Notes: generated from the sequence alone by a model not told the origin. Positions 1 through 7,028 are shown, numbered from the stretch's first letter. The stretch is 8,768 nucleotides of DNA from Mycobacterium sp. (GCA_019246375.1 JAFAQO010000367.1:1-8768), one strand, 5' to 3'. Translations and numbers: made by a program.

Positions 1-29
1 CGAACCGCATGGCTGGCGAATCCTGCGGC

Positions 30-479
30 CTACATGAATCCCTTGCCGCCTTCCAGCCGCGTCACGGTCACCGGGTCTTCTTCGCCGTCGTAGTACTTCT
101 CGAGCAGCGCGACGAAATCGCGGTTGTCATCTGTTGCGCGGGCGAACAACGTCATCGACGAACGCACCTTGAGATCGTCGGGCGAACCGAAGATTTCGTT
201 GATCGAGCGGCCTTCTACCTGGTTCACCAGCTGGGCGCATTCGTGCAGTCGCGGCCCGAGCACCTCATGGCGTAGATATGCCTGTGCTTCGTCGAGTGCG
301 GAGATCGCATACCGGGCTGCCATCGGGCTGCTGCCAAGCCCGGAGAGCTGCGGGAAGATGAACCAGATCCAGTGAGTGCGTTTGCGGCCGGCGCGCAGTT
401 CATCAAGGACGGTCTGGTAAATCCGAGCCTGCGCGTCGACGAAACGCTGCAAATCGAAGGGGCCGCTTTCGGAATTCAT
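30..479 (-). CDS. DUF1810 family protein (Rv1873-like)
   Basis: A 149-residue cytoplasmic, mostly helical protein of the DUF1810 family. The family signature [14 protein letters not shown] is at residues 36-49, and a second conserved block, [17 protein letters not shown], is at 96-112. No signal peptide or membrane segment is visible. The length fits M. tuberculosis Rv1873 (about 145 aa), whose structure is known but whose biochemical role is not established. Start: ATG at 479, preceded by a GGTGG Shine-Dalgarno-like run 4 nt upstream. The gene is divergent from lldD2 with 35 bp between the start codons; the same pairing is known for Rv1873/Rv1872c, which supports orthology. Family membership is secure. 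Any link to lactate metabolism is inference from position only. Confidence 0.9.
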   Translation of the reverse strand: MNSESGPFDLQRFVDAQARIYQTVLDELRAGRKRTHWIWFIFPQLSGLGSSPMAARYAISALDEAQAYLRHEVLGPRLHECAQLVNQVEGRSINEIFGSPDDLKVRSSMTLFARATDDNRDFVALLEKYYDGEEDPVTVTRLEGGKGFM

Positions 480-514
480 ATGACCACCGTGGCACAGTCT
501 CTACGCTAGGGACG
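480..514. promoter_or_regulatory. Shared divergent promoter region, DUF1810 / lldD2
   Basis: Only 35 bp separate the two start codons. The heptamer TACGCTA (502-508) reads as a TANNNT -10 element on both strands: TACGCT (502-507) toward lldD2 and TAGCGT (508-503) toward the DUF1810 gene. For lldD2 this places the transcription start at about 514-515, which would make the mRNA leaderless or nearly so, a common arrangement in mycobacteria. For the DUF1810 gene it would leave a leader of roughly 17 nt. No convincing -35 is seen. The hexamer match is observed; its use as a promoter is inferred. Confidence 0.45.
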
Positions 515-1759
515 ATGGCGGTCAAAAGACGGGTTCCGAGGATTCGCGACTTCGCGCCGCTGATCCAGTTCCGCAAACCTCGGCTAGACCGCATTCAACG
601 TCGGCTCGACGACGCACTGACTATCCACGATCTGCGGCGGATCGCCAAGCGGCGCACTCCGAAGGCAGCGTTCGACTACACCGACGGCGCCGCCGAAGAC
701 GAGATCTCACTGGATCGCGCCCGGGAAGCCTTCCGCGACATCGAGTTTCACCCGGCGATCCTGCGCGACGTCACCACTGTGCGAACCGGATGGGATGTTC
801 TCGGACAGCCGGTCGCCTGGCCGTTCGCCATCGCCCCGACCGGCTTCACCCGGTTGATGCAGACCGAGGGCGAGATCGCCGGAGCACGGGCAGCGGCGGC
901 GGCCGGCATCCCGTTTTCGTTGTCGACGCTTGGCACAGCCTCGATCGAAGACGTGGCGGTGGCTGTTCCGCAGGCCCGCAAATGGTTTCAGCTGTATATG
1001 TGGCGCGAGCGCGACCGGTCGATGGCATTGGTGCGCCGCGCCGCCGACGCCGGCTTCGACACCTTGCTGGTTACGGTCGATGTTCCCGTCGCCGGCGCGC
1101 GGCTGCGCGATACCCGCAACGGGATGTCGATCCCGCCGGCGTTGACGCTGCGAACCGTGCTCGACGCCCTGCCCCGTCCGCACTGGTGGTTCGACCTGTT
1201 GACCACCCAGCCGTTGGCGTTCGCGTCGCTGGACCGCTGGTCGGGCATCGTCGGCGAATACCTGGATACCATGTTCGACCCCAGCGTCACGTTCGGTGAT
1301 TTGGGGTGGATCAAGGAGCAATGGCCCGGCAAGCTCGCCGTCAAGGGAATCCAGACGCTCGACGACGCACGCGCCGCCGTCGACCTCGGCGTCGACGGGA
1401 TCGTGTTGTCCAATCACGGTGGACGCCAACTCGACCGGGCGCCGGTGCCTTTCCATCTGTTGCCCTTGGTCTCCCGCGAGGTGGGCAAGGACGCGGAGAT
1501 TCTGCTGGACACCGGCATCATGTCCGGCGCCGATATCGTCGCGGCGATCGCCCTCGGCGCGCGGTGCACGCTGATCGGGCGGGCCTACCTGTATGGGCTG
1601 ATGGCGGGCGGCGAGGCCGGTGTCCGTCGCGCCCTTGAGATTCTGTGCGGCCAGCTGACCCGCACCATGCGCCTGCTCGGTGTCGCTTGCCTCGAGGAGT
1701 TATCGCCCAAACATGTGACCCAGCTGCGGCGGTTGGCTCCCGTTACGCCGTCAGCGTGA
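515..1759 (+). CDS. lldD2: FMN-dependent L-lactate dehydrogenase (LldD2)
   Basis: A 414-residue FMN-dependent alpha-hydroxy-acid dehydrogenase, predicted to oxidise L-lactate to pyruvate and pass electrons to the respiratory chain. Family active-site residues are all present by motif alignment: Tyr55 ([11 protein letters not shown]), Tyr161 (QLYMWR), Asp189 (VTVD), Arg196, Lys277 (VKGI), and the His301/Arg304 pair in NHGGRQLD. The FMN-phosphate arginine Arg356 (IGRAYLYG) is also present. The usual DGGxR or DSGxR motif reads DTGIM (332-336), so the second phosphate-contacting arginine is Met336. Length and sequence match my recall of M. tuberculosis Rv1872c, which is needed for growth on lactate. 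The mycofactocin-associated LldD1/MftD is a different paralogue. Start: ATG at 515, with AGGGACG just upstream, or leaderless from TACGCT at 502-507. The 3' end converges on the ATPase gene with 12 bp between stops. Confidence 0.93.
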   Translation: MAVKRRVPRIRDFAPLIQFRKPRLDRIQRRLDDALTIHDLRRIAKRRTPKAAFDYTDGAAEDEISLDRAREAFRDIEFHPAILRDVTTVRTGWDVLGQPVAWPFAIAPTGFTRLMQTEGEIAGARAAAAAGIPFSLSTLGTASIEDVAVAVPQARKWFQLYMWRERDRSMALVRRAADAGFDTLLVTVDVPVAGARLRDTRNGMSIPPALTLRTVLDALPRPHWWFDLLTTQPLAFASLDRWSGIVGEYLDTMFDPSVTFGDLGWIKEQWPGKLAVKGIQTLDDARAAVDLGVDGIVLSNHGGRQLDRAPVPFHLLPLVSREVGKDAEILLDTGIMSGADIVAAIALGARCTLIGRAYLYGLMAGGEAGVRRALEILCGQLTRTMRLLGVACLEELSPKHVTQLRRLAPVTPSA

Positions 1760-1771
1760 GCCCGCCCCCCG

Positions 1772-3049
1772 TCACAGTCGGGTCCACTGGGCGATGTCGT
1801 CGGAGAAGTCAGCTAGCACCGCCTCCGTCAACGACGGGCGCGTCTCGCTGATCGCGGTCAGGTAGTCCTTCGTCCTGGCCGGCTCACCGCGGCGAAACTC
1901 AATCTCGCGCTCGAACCCGAACTGTGCGCCCTTTCGGGCGGCGAACTCAATATCGGCCGGGGTGAACATCTCGGTGGCTGTGACCAGCGCTTCGACGTCA
2001 ACGGTTTCGGCAGCCGGGCCAAGATATCGGTTCCAGATTGCGGCCCGCGCGGTCGCGTCCGGAGGTCCGATCGGAACGATGTAGTCGAATCGCCCGGGCC
2101 GCAGAAATGCCGAATCCAGCGAACGCACCGAGTTTGTCGCGCAGATCAGCAGCCGTTCATCGCGTTGACGGAATGCGGGGATTAGCTTGAGCAGTTCATT
2201 GGTAACGCCGTGGGCTGGATCAGACGGCACACCCGAGCGCGACCCGGCGATTTCCTCGACCTCGTCGATGAAGACCACCACAGCTTCCAGCTCCATCAGA
2301 GTGGTGAACGCTTCCCGCAGCGCACTTGCCATGGCGACATCTGGCGCGGCCAGTCGTGACGGGAACAGCTCCATAAACGGCCACCCGAGGCGGCCGGCGA
2401 CGGCCTTGGCGAAGCTGGTTTTGCCGGTGCCCGGTGGCCCGAACAAGATCACCGCCTTAGGCGGCGACACGCCGTACTGCTGGGCGGCGTCCGGCTCGGT
2501 CAGCGGCAGCACGATCCGCCGGTCGATGACCTGCTTTTCGGCTTCCATTCCCGCCATGGCATGCCACAGGCCGCGCGGCATCGCCTGGGCGCCAAGTTCG
2601 GCCAGCAATCCGGCGTCGCGTGCGCCGACGGGATCGACCTTCTCGAAGAACGTCAGGTCGGCGCGCTCGTGGTAGCCGGAGTTGCGCAGCGCGGTCGTGC
2701 CGGTCGCCTCGGGTGGCAGCAGTGCGCCAATGCGGCGCACCCCGAGTGTGCGCAGCCGCAGTTCAAGCTCGCCGAGCAGGGCGCTGCCGATGCCGCGGTT
2801 GCGCCACCGGCTACCCAGTCCGACGATCGAAATCCACGCTCGTTCACCTTGAAATTGGGCCACGGCGATGCCGACCAGCTCGTCGCCGACCACCGCGACC
2901 ACCGCGGGTTGGCCGGACTTTGCAGCCGACACCACCTCCGAGATCGGAAACACCGGTGGCGGCTCCCCCGGACCGCGGCTGTGGTCCCACACCGAGATGG
3001 CCTGGTCCAGGTCGTCGTCATGAAAGTCGCGAAGCCGCCACGGGGGCAT
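1772..3049 (-). CDS. GNAT acetyltransferase-AAA+ ATPase fusion protein
   Basis: A 425-residue two-domain soluble protein. Residues 1 to about 140 form a complete GNAT fold. The acetyl-CoA loop RNRGIG is at 83-88 (R/QxxGxG/A), followed by the long helix SALLGELELRLR, and the C-terminal part ends NSGYHERADLTFFEK. A linker of about 60 residues leads to a classical AAA+ domain of the FtsH/Cdc48/ARC type. It carries Walker A GPPGTGKT (204-211), Walker B VVVFIDE (Asp262, Glu263), sensor-1 Asn306 in CATN, arginines 317 and 320 in FLRPGRFD, and a sensor-2-region helix near TPADIEFAARKGA (363-375). There is no protease motif, so it is probably an unfoldase or remodeller, not FtsH. Start: ATG at 3049 with a weak CAGGG upstream. 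The gene follows 3118-3852 on the same strand after 68 bp, likely one unit. Substrate and acetylation target are unknown. Domain calls are firm; the joint function is inference. Confidence 0.88.
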   Translation of the reverse strand: MPPWRLRDFHDDDLDQAISVWDHSRGPGEPPPVFPISEVVSAAKSGQPAVVAVVGDELVGIAVAQFQGERAWISIVGLGSRWRNRGIGSALLGELELRLRTLGVRRIGALLPPEATGTTALRNSGYHERADLTFFEKVDPVGARDAGLLAELGAQAMPRGLWHAMAGMEAEKQVIDRRIVLPLTEPDAAQQYGVSPPKAVILFGPPGTGKTSFAKAVAGRLGWPFMELFPSRLAAPDVAMASALREAFTTLMELEAVVVFIDEVEEIAGSRSGVPSDPAHGVTNELLKLIPAFRQRDERLLICATNSVRSLDSAFLRPGRFDYIVPIGPPDATARAAIWNRYLGPAAETVDVEALVTATEMFTPADIEFAARKGAQFGFEREIEFRRGEPARTKDYLTAISETRPSLTEAVLADFSDDIAQWTRL

Positions 3050-3085
3050 GGATACACCCTGCTGTAACGCGATACCGAATCAACC

Positions 3086-3109
3086 ACCCGTTCGGGTACC
3101 CACAAGGGT
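3086..3109 (-). other. Two small hairpins between the genes at 3118-3852 and 1772-3049
   Basis: The 68-bp gap between the two minus-strand genes holds ACCCG-TT-CGGGT (3086-3097) and ACCC-ACAA-GGGT (3098-3109), joined so that GGGTACCC at the junction is itself palindromic. Stems are only 4-5 bp and no U-tract follows. They could form a weak attenuator or an mRNA processing site between two co-transcribed genes. A full terminator is unlikely. Confidence 0.3.
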
Positions 3110-3117
3110 GAACTCGT

Positions 3118-3852
3118 TCATGCCGCTAGCGCGAGGAGTTGCCGCGCTCTGTCGACTGGCGTCGGGTTGATTTCGCGGCCATCGTTGAGCCCGGCCAAGT
3201 CGCGCCACGACCGGATCGCGTGCCGGGTCACCTCGACAATGCGGCTCGCCGTGGTGCCGGCGGCGGCTAGCGCGTGCGCGCGCACGGCATGGGCGGTCAC
3301 CTCGTCCACCGTTACCCGAAGACGGCTATCGACGAATGTGGTCGACTCGTATGCGGCCCGCACGGCATACCGTCCGGCGCCGTTCAGGCTCGGCTCGATC
3401 GCGCGGGCGGCGCGCTCGGCACCGGTCCAATCGGCGATGGCCGGCATGTCGCCCGACGCGGCGGAGCGGTGCAGCTCGGCGATGTCGAGGATCGCTTTAA
3501 TTGCGGTGATTTTGGCGTATCGCACTACTCCCCAGCCCGGATTCGCCAGCAGCTCTGCCACCCAGGCGTGGACGACAGTGTCAGGGACATCGGCGGTTCC
3601 CACCGTCTGCCATCCGAGGTCGAGGGCGAGCACGCTGTTTTCCGGTGACAGATAGCCATCGGGTCCGGCCAGCAAGTCGTTGGACGACTGGACGAGGACG
3701 CTCAGCGGGCGGGCCGAGCCCGTCGGGAAGTCGGTGATCTGCGCATCGCCGTTGGTATAGGAAATCACGTTCATCGCGCACCCTTTGCCTGATCCCGGCT
3801 GATGAGACCCTTTGGCCAATCTCAGTGGGTGGGTGATGCGGTCGAGGTCCAT
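3118..3852 (-). CDS. Uncharacterised actinobacterial protein with GSH...CAM N-terminal motif
   Basis: A 244-residue soluble protein of unknown function. The N-terminal part contains LRLAKGSH (residues 11-18), CAMNVISY (25-32), DFPTGSARPL, then a helix with SSNDLLAG and the segment LGWQTVGT. This order resembles a very common uncharacterised actinobacterial and actinophage family, LxLAxGSH...GxCAMExxAYLAGE...DxPxC, from which this copy diverges: Asn replaces the usual Glu after CAM, and Gly stands where the second Cys is expected. From about residue 90 it is Ala-rich and helical (AVRAHALAAAGTTASRIVEVTRH). Start: ATG at 3852 with a good GGGAG about 8 nt upstream. An internal ATG at residue 27 has AAAGGG upstream but would remove the LRLAKGSH motif. 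It lies upstream of, and probably in an operon with, the GNAT-AAA+ gene, and is divergent from the CGNR regulator. The family resemblance is from recall. Confidence 0.72.
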   Translation of the reverse strand: MDLDRITHPLRLAKGSHQPGSGKGCAMNVISYTNGDAQITDFPTGSARPLSVLVQSSNDLLAGPDGYLSPENSVLALDLGWQTVGTADVPDTVVHAWVAELLANPGWGVVRYAKITAIKAILDIAELHRSAASGDMPAIADWTGAERAARAIEPSLNGAGRYAVRAAYESTTFVDSRLRVTVDEVTAHAVRAHALAAAGTTASRIVEVTRHAIRSWRDLAGLNDGREINPTPVDRARQLLALAA

Positions 3853-3956
3853 TTCGTTGGCTCCCTTCGCCTTTCGTTAACCAGTAAGACGGTCGAGAGG
3901 CTCTTGCGGTTCACGTCGGTGTGGCGGTGCGGGGAGCGAGTGCGTCTGGCTGTCTT
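3853..3956 (-). promoter_or_regulatory. Upstream region of the 3118-3852 gene
   Basis: The leader carries the Shine-Dalgarno GAAGGGAG (3868-3861 on the minus strand). No confident -10/-35 pair was found. The stretch GTTAACCAG (plus strand, from 3876) contains TTAACC, a one-base variant of the GTAACC half-site in the operator at 3957-3983, so the divergent regulator could also act here. This is speculative. Confidence 0.3.
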
Positions 3957-3983
3957 GCTGTAACCGGTTTATATGGTTACAGC
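3957..3983. promoter_or_regulatory. Probable operator: perfect 9-bp inverted repeat before the CGNR gene
   Basis: GCTGTAACC (3957-3965) and GGTTACAGC (3975-3983) are exact reverse complements separated by the AT-rich 9-mer GGTTTATAT, giving two half-sites 18 bp centre to centre, suited to a dimer on one face of DNA. A third half-site, GGTTAC (4013-4018), abuts the CGNR start codon. The element lies across the expected -35 region of the CGNR promoter and between two divergent genes. Autoregulation by the adjacent CGNR protein is the simplest reading, but the binding protein is not shown by the sequence. Confidence 0.65.
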
Positions 3984-3991
3984 TTGCACCC

Positions 3992-3997
3992 TATGAT
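3992..3997 (+). promoter_or_regulatory. -10 element of the CGNR gene
   Basis: TATGAT matches five of six bases of the TATAAT consensus. About 17 bp upstream lies TTATAT (3969-3974), a weak -35 inside the palindrome spacer. Transcription would start near 4004, leaving a leader of about 15 nt that carries the AAGGTGG ribosome-binding sequence (4008-4014), 4 nt before the ATG. Occupancy of the palindrome would block RNA polymerase at the -35. Confidence 0.55.
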
Positions 3998-4018
3998 GAA
4001 ACCTGTCAAGGTGGTTAC

Positions 4019-4600
4019 ATGAACTTTTTTTATGTGAGCGGCCGTCGGTGCCTGGACTTCGCGGGCACTTTGAAGTTTCGACAGAGTGCAGCGCCCGAGG
4101 AGCTGTTAACGGAACCTCAATTGCTGTCCGACTGGGCTGTTCAGGGGGGCCTGCTGGATGCCGCCATTGACGTCGCTGATAAGGAACTCGCGGCGGCGAT
4201 CGCGCTGCGCGAAGCCATCTATCGGACCGTCACCGCCCGACTTGAGCACCGCCGCCCGAAGCCGGCAGACGTCGACCTGCTCAATGAGGGTGCTTGCCAA
4301 CGCCAGCTCACGCCACGGTTACACCGAACCGGAGCCGCCAGCCGCGAGGGCACCGCATCGCAACTGCTCGCGACCCTGGCCGCGGATGCGCTGGAGCTAC
4401 TCGCCGGAACCGACATCGAGAGCGTCAAACGTTGTGCACACCTCGGATGCACGCGCCTCTACGTCGACTCATCGCGAGCAAAGAACCGGCACTGGTGCGG
4501 GATGGCCACATGCGGCAACCGCGCCAAAGTAAACGCCTTTCGAGCCCGCCAGCGCGCCTCACGGTCCGGCGTCGAGACGCAGGACTCGGGCCAGGCGTAG
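4019..4600 (+). CDS. CGNR zinc-finger / ABATE-domain putative transcription regulator
   Basis: A 193-residue cytoplasmic protein. The N-terminal part (to about residue 125) is a helical ABATE-type domain beginning FFYVSGRRCLDF. The C-terminal part (about 137-177) is a CGNR zinc finger: RCAHLGC supplies Cys139 and Cys144, and HWCGMATCGNR supplies Cys160 and Cys165, with CGNR itself at 165-168. A basic tail (AKVNAFRARQRASR) follows, suited to nucleic-acid contact. The family is annotated as putative stress-induced transcription regulators, with little experimental work known to me. Start: ATG at 4019, 4 nt after AAGGTGG. It is divergent from 3118-3852 and 75 bp upstream of lon on the same strand, so read-through into lon is possible. 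The perfect inverted repeat upstream suggests autoregulation. The domain call is firm; target genes are inferred. Confidence 0.9.
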   Translation: MNFFYVSGRRCLDFAGTLKFRQSAAPEELLTEPQLLSDWAVQGGLLDAAIDVADKELAAAIALREAIYRTVTARLEHRRPKPADVDLLNEGACQRQLTPRLHRTGAASREGTASQLLATLAADALELLAGTDIESVKRCAHLGCTRLYVDSSRAKNRHWCGMATCGNRAKVNAFRARQRASRSGVETQDSGQA

Positions 4601-4618
4601 GAGAACACCTGATTTTTC

Positions 4619-4645
4619 GGGAACAAACTCGTCGCCACCAAGGTT
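4619..4645 (+). promoter_or_regulatory. SigH/SigE-like promoter for lon
   Basis: GGGAACA (4619-4625), a 16-bp spacer, then GGTT (4642-4645) matches the mycobacterial SigH consensus gGGAAYA-N16/17-cGTT, with only the weakly conserved first base of the -10 differing. SigE promoters are similar, so the sigma factor cannot be told apart by sequence. Transcription would begin near 4651-4653, placing GGAGG in a leader of about 24 nt. The -10 lies inside the inverted repeat at 4638-4668. Confidence 0.6.
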
Positions 4646-4668
4646 GAGCGCATCAGGCTTAACCTTGG
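4638..4668. promoter_or_regulatory. HAIR-like inverted repeat (putative HspR operator) before lon
   Basis: CCAAGGTT (4638-4645) and AACCTTGG (4661-4668) are exact reverse complements. The symmetry continues inward as GAGC / GCTT with one G-T mismatch, giving 12-bp arms and a 7-bp spacer. The core GTTGAGC-N7-GCTTAAC (4643-4663) has the spacing of the HspR-bound HAIR element CTTGAGT-N7-ACTCAAG and matches it at 9 of 14 positions. Streptomyces lon is a known HspR/HAIR regulon member, which makes the location meaningful. As RNA, the same sequence can fold into a stem whose 3' arm takes in the first two bases of the lon Shine-Dalgarno. Confidence 0.6.
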
Positions 4669-4671
4669 AGG
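4667..4671 (+). promoter_or_regulatory. Ribosome-binding site of lon (decides the start)
   Basis: GGAGG ends 4 nt before ATG 4676. An in-frame TTG at 4673 lies only 1 nt after it, too close for initiation, so the ATG is chosen. Confidence 0.8.
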
Positions 4672-4675
4672 ATTG

Positions 4676-7003
4676 ATGGCTGAAGCCAATTCAGTGCCGG
4701 TGTTGTTCATCAGCGACCCGATCGTGTTGCCCGGGATGGTTGTCCCGATTTCCCTCGACGATGCCGCGCGTGCGGCAATCGACGCGGCCCGAGCCAGCGA
4801 GTCCGGGAAGCTGCTGATCGCGCCCCGGCTCGACGACCGCTACCCCTCCTACGGGGTACTGGCGTCAATTCTGCAGGTCGGTCGCATTGCCGGCGGGGGT
4901 GCCGCCGCGGTCGTCCGCGGTGAGCGCAGGGCTCACATCGGGGCGGGAACCACCGGGCCGGGTGCGGCGCTGTGGGTGGAGGTGACGGAGGTCACCGAGC
5001 CAGAACCCAGTAATGAGATCCGTGCCCTGGCCGCCGAGTACAAGAAGCTGCTGCTCGCGATGCTGCAGCGGCGCGAGGCGTGGCAAATTGTGGACGTGGT
5101 CAACCGGCTGACCGACCCGTCGGCACTGGCTGATACGTCCGGATACGCGTCGTATCTGACCGACGTGCAGAAGCGCCAACTGCTGGAAACCGAAGATGTG
5201 GGCCGTCGCCTCCGTCTGTTGATCGACTGGACCGGCGATCACCTCGCTGAAGTCGAGGTCAACGACAAAATCGCCGAGGACGTGCGAGCCGGCATGGAAA
5301 AGCAGCAAAAAGAGTTTTTGCTGCGCCAGCAGCTGGCCGCCATCCGGAAGGAACTCGGCGAAGAGGGCGCCGACGCTGCTGGAAGTTCAGCTGACTACCG
5401 GGCCCGGGTCGAAGGCGCCGATCTGCCCGACAAGGTGCGCGAGGCCGCGCTGCGCGAGGTCGGCAAGCTGGAACGCGCCAGCGATCAAAGCCCCGAGGGC
5501 GGCTGGATCCGTACCTGGCTGGACACCGTGCTCGACCTGCCCTGGAACACCAAGACCGAGGACTCGACCGACCTCAAGGCCGCCCGGGAAATCCTGGACG
5601 CCGACCATCATGGGCTCGAGGACGTCAAGGACCGCATCGTGGAGTACCTGGCGGTGCGGGCTCGTCGCGCACGACGCGGGCTACAGGTGGTTGGCGGCCG
5701 CGGCTCCGGTGCGGTGATGGTGCTGGCGGGCCCGCCTGGCGTCGGTAAGACGTCTCTGGGTGAGAGTGTGGCCCGCGCGCTGGGCCGCAAATTCGTCCGG
5801 GTCGCGTTGGGCGGTGTGCGCGACGAGGCCGAGATTCGCGGCCACCGGCGCACCTACGTCGGCGCGCTGCCCGGTCGCGTCGTGCGCGCCATCGGCGAAG
5901 CCGGGTCGATGAATCCGGTTGTGCTGCTTGACGAGATCGACAAGGTCGGCTCGGACTACCGCGGCGACCCGTCAGCGGCTTTGCTCGAGGTGCTCGACCC
6001 CGCGCAGAACCACACCTTCCGCGATCACTACCTGGATCTGGATCTGGACCTGTCGGACGTGATGTTCCTAGCGACCGCCAACGTCATCGAGAACATCCCG
6101 TCGGCGCTGCTGGACCGCATGGAGCTGGTGCAGATCGACGGCTACACCGAAGACGACAAAGTGGCCATCGCCCGCGACTTCCTGCTGCCGCGGCAGCGTG
6201 AGCGCGCCGGGCTGACCGACGACGAGGTGAGCGTGACCGACGCGGCGCTGCGCGAGATTGCCGCCGACTACACCCGCGAGCCGGGTGTGCGGCAATTCGA
6301 GCGGCTGCTGGCCAAGGCGCTGCGCAAGGTCACCACCAAGCTCGCGAGCGAGCCGGCGCCGATCACGGTTGACGAGCCAGATCTGGTCGGCTACCTGGGC
6401 CGGCCGCGGTTCACCCCGGAATCGGCTGAACGCACAGCGGTGCCGGGCGTGGCCACCGGCTTGGCGGTGACGGGGCTCGGCGGCGACGTGCTCTACATCG
6501 AGGCGGGCTCCACCGACGGCGAGCCGGACCTGCAGCTGACCGGTCAGCTCGGTGACGTGATGAAGGAGTCCGCGCAGATCGCGCTGTCGTATGTGCGCTC
6601 GCATGCCGCCGAGTTGGGTGTCGACCCGACGGCGTTGGATCGGCGCATCCACGTGCATGTGCCGGCGGGCGCGATCCCCAAAGATGGCCCGTCGGCGGGT
6701 GTGACGATGGTGACGGCGTTGGTGTCGATGGCCACCGGACGTCAGGTCCGCTCGGACGTCGGGATGACCGGCGAGGTGACGTTGAACGGCCGGGTGCTGC
6801 CCATCGGCGGGGTCAAGCAGAAGCTGCTGGCCGCCCAGCGGGCCGGGTTGTCGACGGTGTTCATCCCGCAGCGCAACGAGCCCGACCTCGACGACGTGCC
6901 TGCCGAGGTGCTCGACGCGCTGGACGTCAAACCGATGACCGACGTCGCCCAGATTGTCGTGCAGGCGCTGGAACCGGCACCGGTGGCGACGGCGGCTGCC
7001 TAG
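4676..7003 (+). CDS. lon: ATP-dependent protease Lon (LonA type)
   Basis: A 775-residue cytosolic LonA protease, close to the 784 aa of E. coli Lon. It forms hexamers that unfold and degrade damaged and regulatory proteins. The N-terminal substrate domain runs from [19 protein letters not shown] to about residue 200, then a coiled helical region ([22 protein letters not shown], broken by a few residues). The AAA+ module has Walker A GPPGVGKT (352-359), pore-loop segment YVGALPGR, Walker B Asp419/Glu420 in LLDEID, sensor-1 Asn469, arginine finger Arg481 (LLDRM) and sensor-2 Arg539. The protease domain carries catalytic Ser673 (DGPSAG) and Lys716 (GGVKQK), 43 residues apart as in E. coli Ser679/Lys722. 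All key residues are intact. Numbering is from ATG 4676. The promoter looks SigH/SigE-like with a HAIR-like operator, implying heat or oxidative stress control. M. tuberculosis lacks lon. Confidence 0.97.
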   Translation: MAEANSVPVLFISDPIVLPGMVVPISLDDAARAAIDAARASESGKLLIAPRLDDRYPSYGVLASILQVGRIAGGGAAAVVRGERRAHIGAGTTGPGAALWVEVTEVTEPEPSNEIRALAAEYKKLLLAMLQRREAWQIVDVVNRLTDPSALADTSGYASYLTDVQKRQLLETEDVGRRLRLLIDWTGDHLAEVEVNDKIAEDVRAGMEKQQKEFLLRQQLAAIRKELGEEGADAAGSSADYRARVEGADLPDKVREAALREVGKLERASDQSPEGGWIRTWLDTVLDLPWNTKTEDSTDLKAAREILDADHHGLEDVKDRIVEYLAVRARRARRGLQVVGGRGSGAVMVLAGPPGVGKTSLGESVARALGRKFVRVALGGVRDEAEIRGHRRTYVGALPGRVVRAIGEAGSMNPVVLLDEIDKVGSDYRGDPSAALLEVLDPAQNHTFRDHYLDLDLDLSDVMFLATANVIENIPSALLDRMELVQIDGYTEDDKVAIARDFLLPRQRERAGLTDDEVSVTDAALREIAADYTREPGVRQFERLLAKALRKVTTKLASEPAPITVDEPDLVGYLGRPRFTPESAERTAVPGVATGLAVTGLGGDVLYIEAGSTDGEPDLQLTGQLGDVMKESAQIALSYVRSHAAELGVDPTALDRRIHVHVPAGAIPKDGPSAGVTMVTALVSMATGRQVRSDVGMTGEVTLNGRVLPIGGVKQKLLAAQRAGLSTVFIPQRNEPDLDDVPAEVLDALDVKPMTDVAQIVVQALEPAPVATAAA

Positions 7004-7028
7004 CTCATCCCCAACGTAACGCTGGCGT

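Noticed and set aside
707..1456. Long open frame antisense to lldD2 (249 codons)
   Set aside because: It is a shadow of GC-rich coding DNA: the sense frame is an intact enzyme with all active-site residues, and the antisense product is Arg/Gly-rich with no recognisable domain.
2187..3111. Several plus-strand open frames opposite the GNAT-AAA+ gene
   Set aside because: The minus-strand frame carries Walker A, Walker B, sensor and GNAT motifs; the opposite frames show none and overlap one another.
3774..3852. Internal ATG (residue 27) as the true start of the 3118-3852 gene
   Set aside because: Starting there would drop the LRLAKGSH motif, which pairs with CAM in the apparent family; ATG 3852 also has a good GGGAG.
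4673..4675. TTG as the start codon of Lon
   Set aside because: It is only 1 nt from GGAGG, while ATG 4676 has a workable 4-nt spacing and gives the usual MAEAN-type N-terminus.
6068..6658. Antisense open frame inside lon (196 codons)
   Set aside because: It lies wholly opposite the conserved AAA+ and protease regions of Lon. The product has low-complexity composition and no ribosome-binding site of note.
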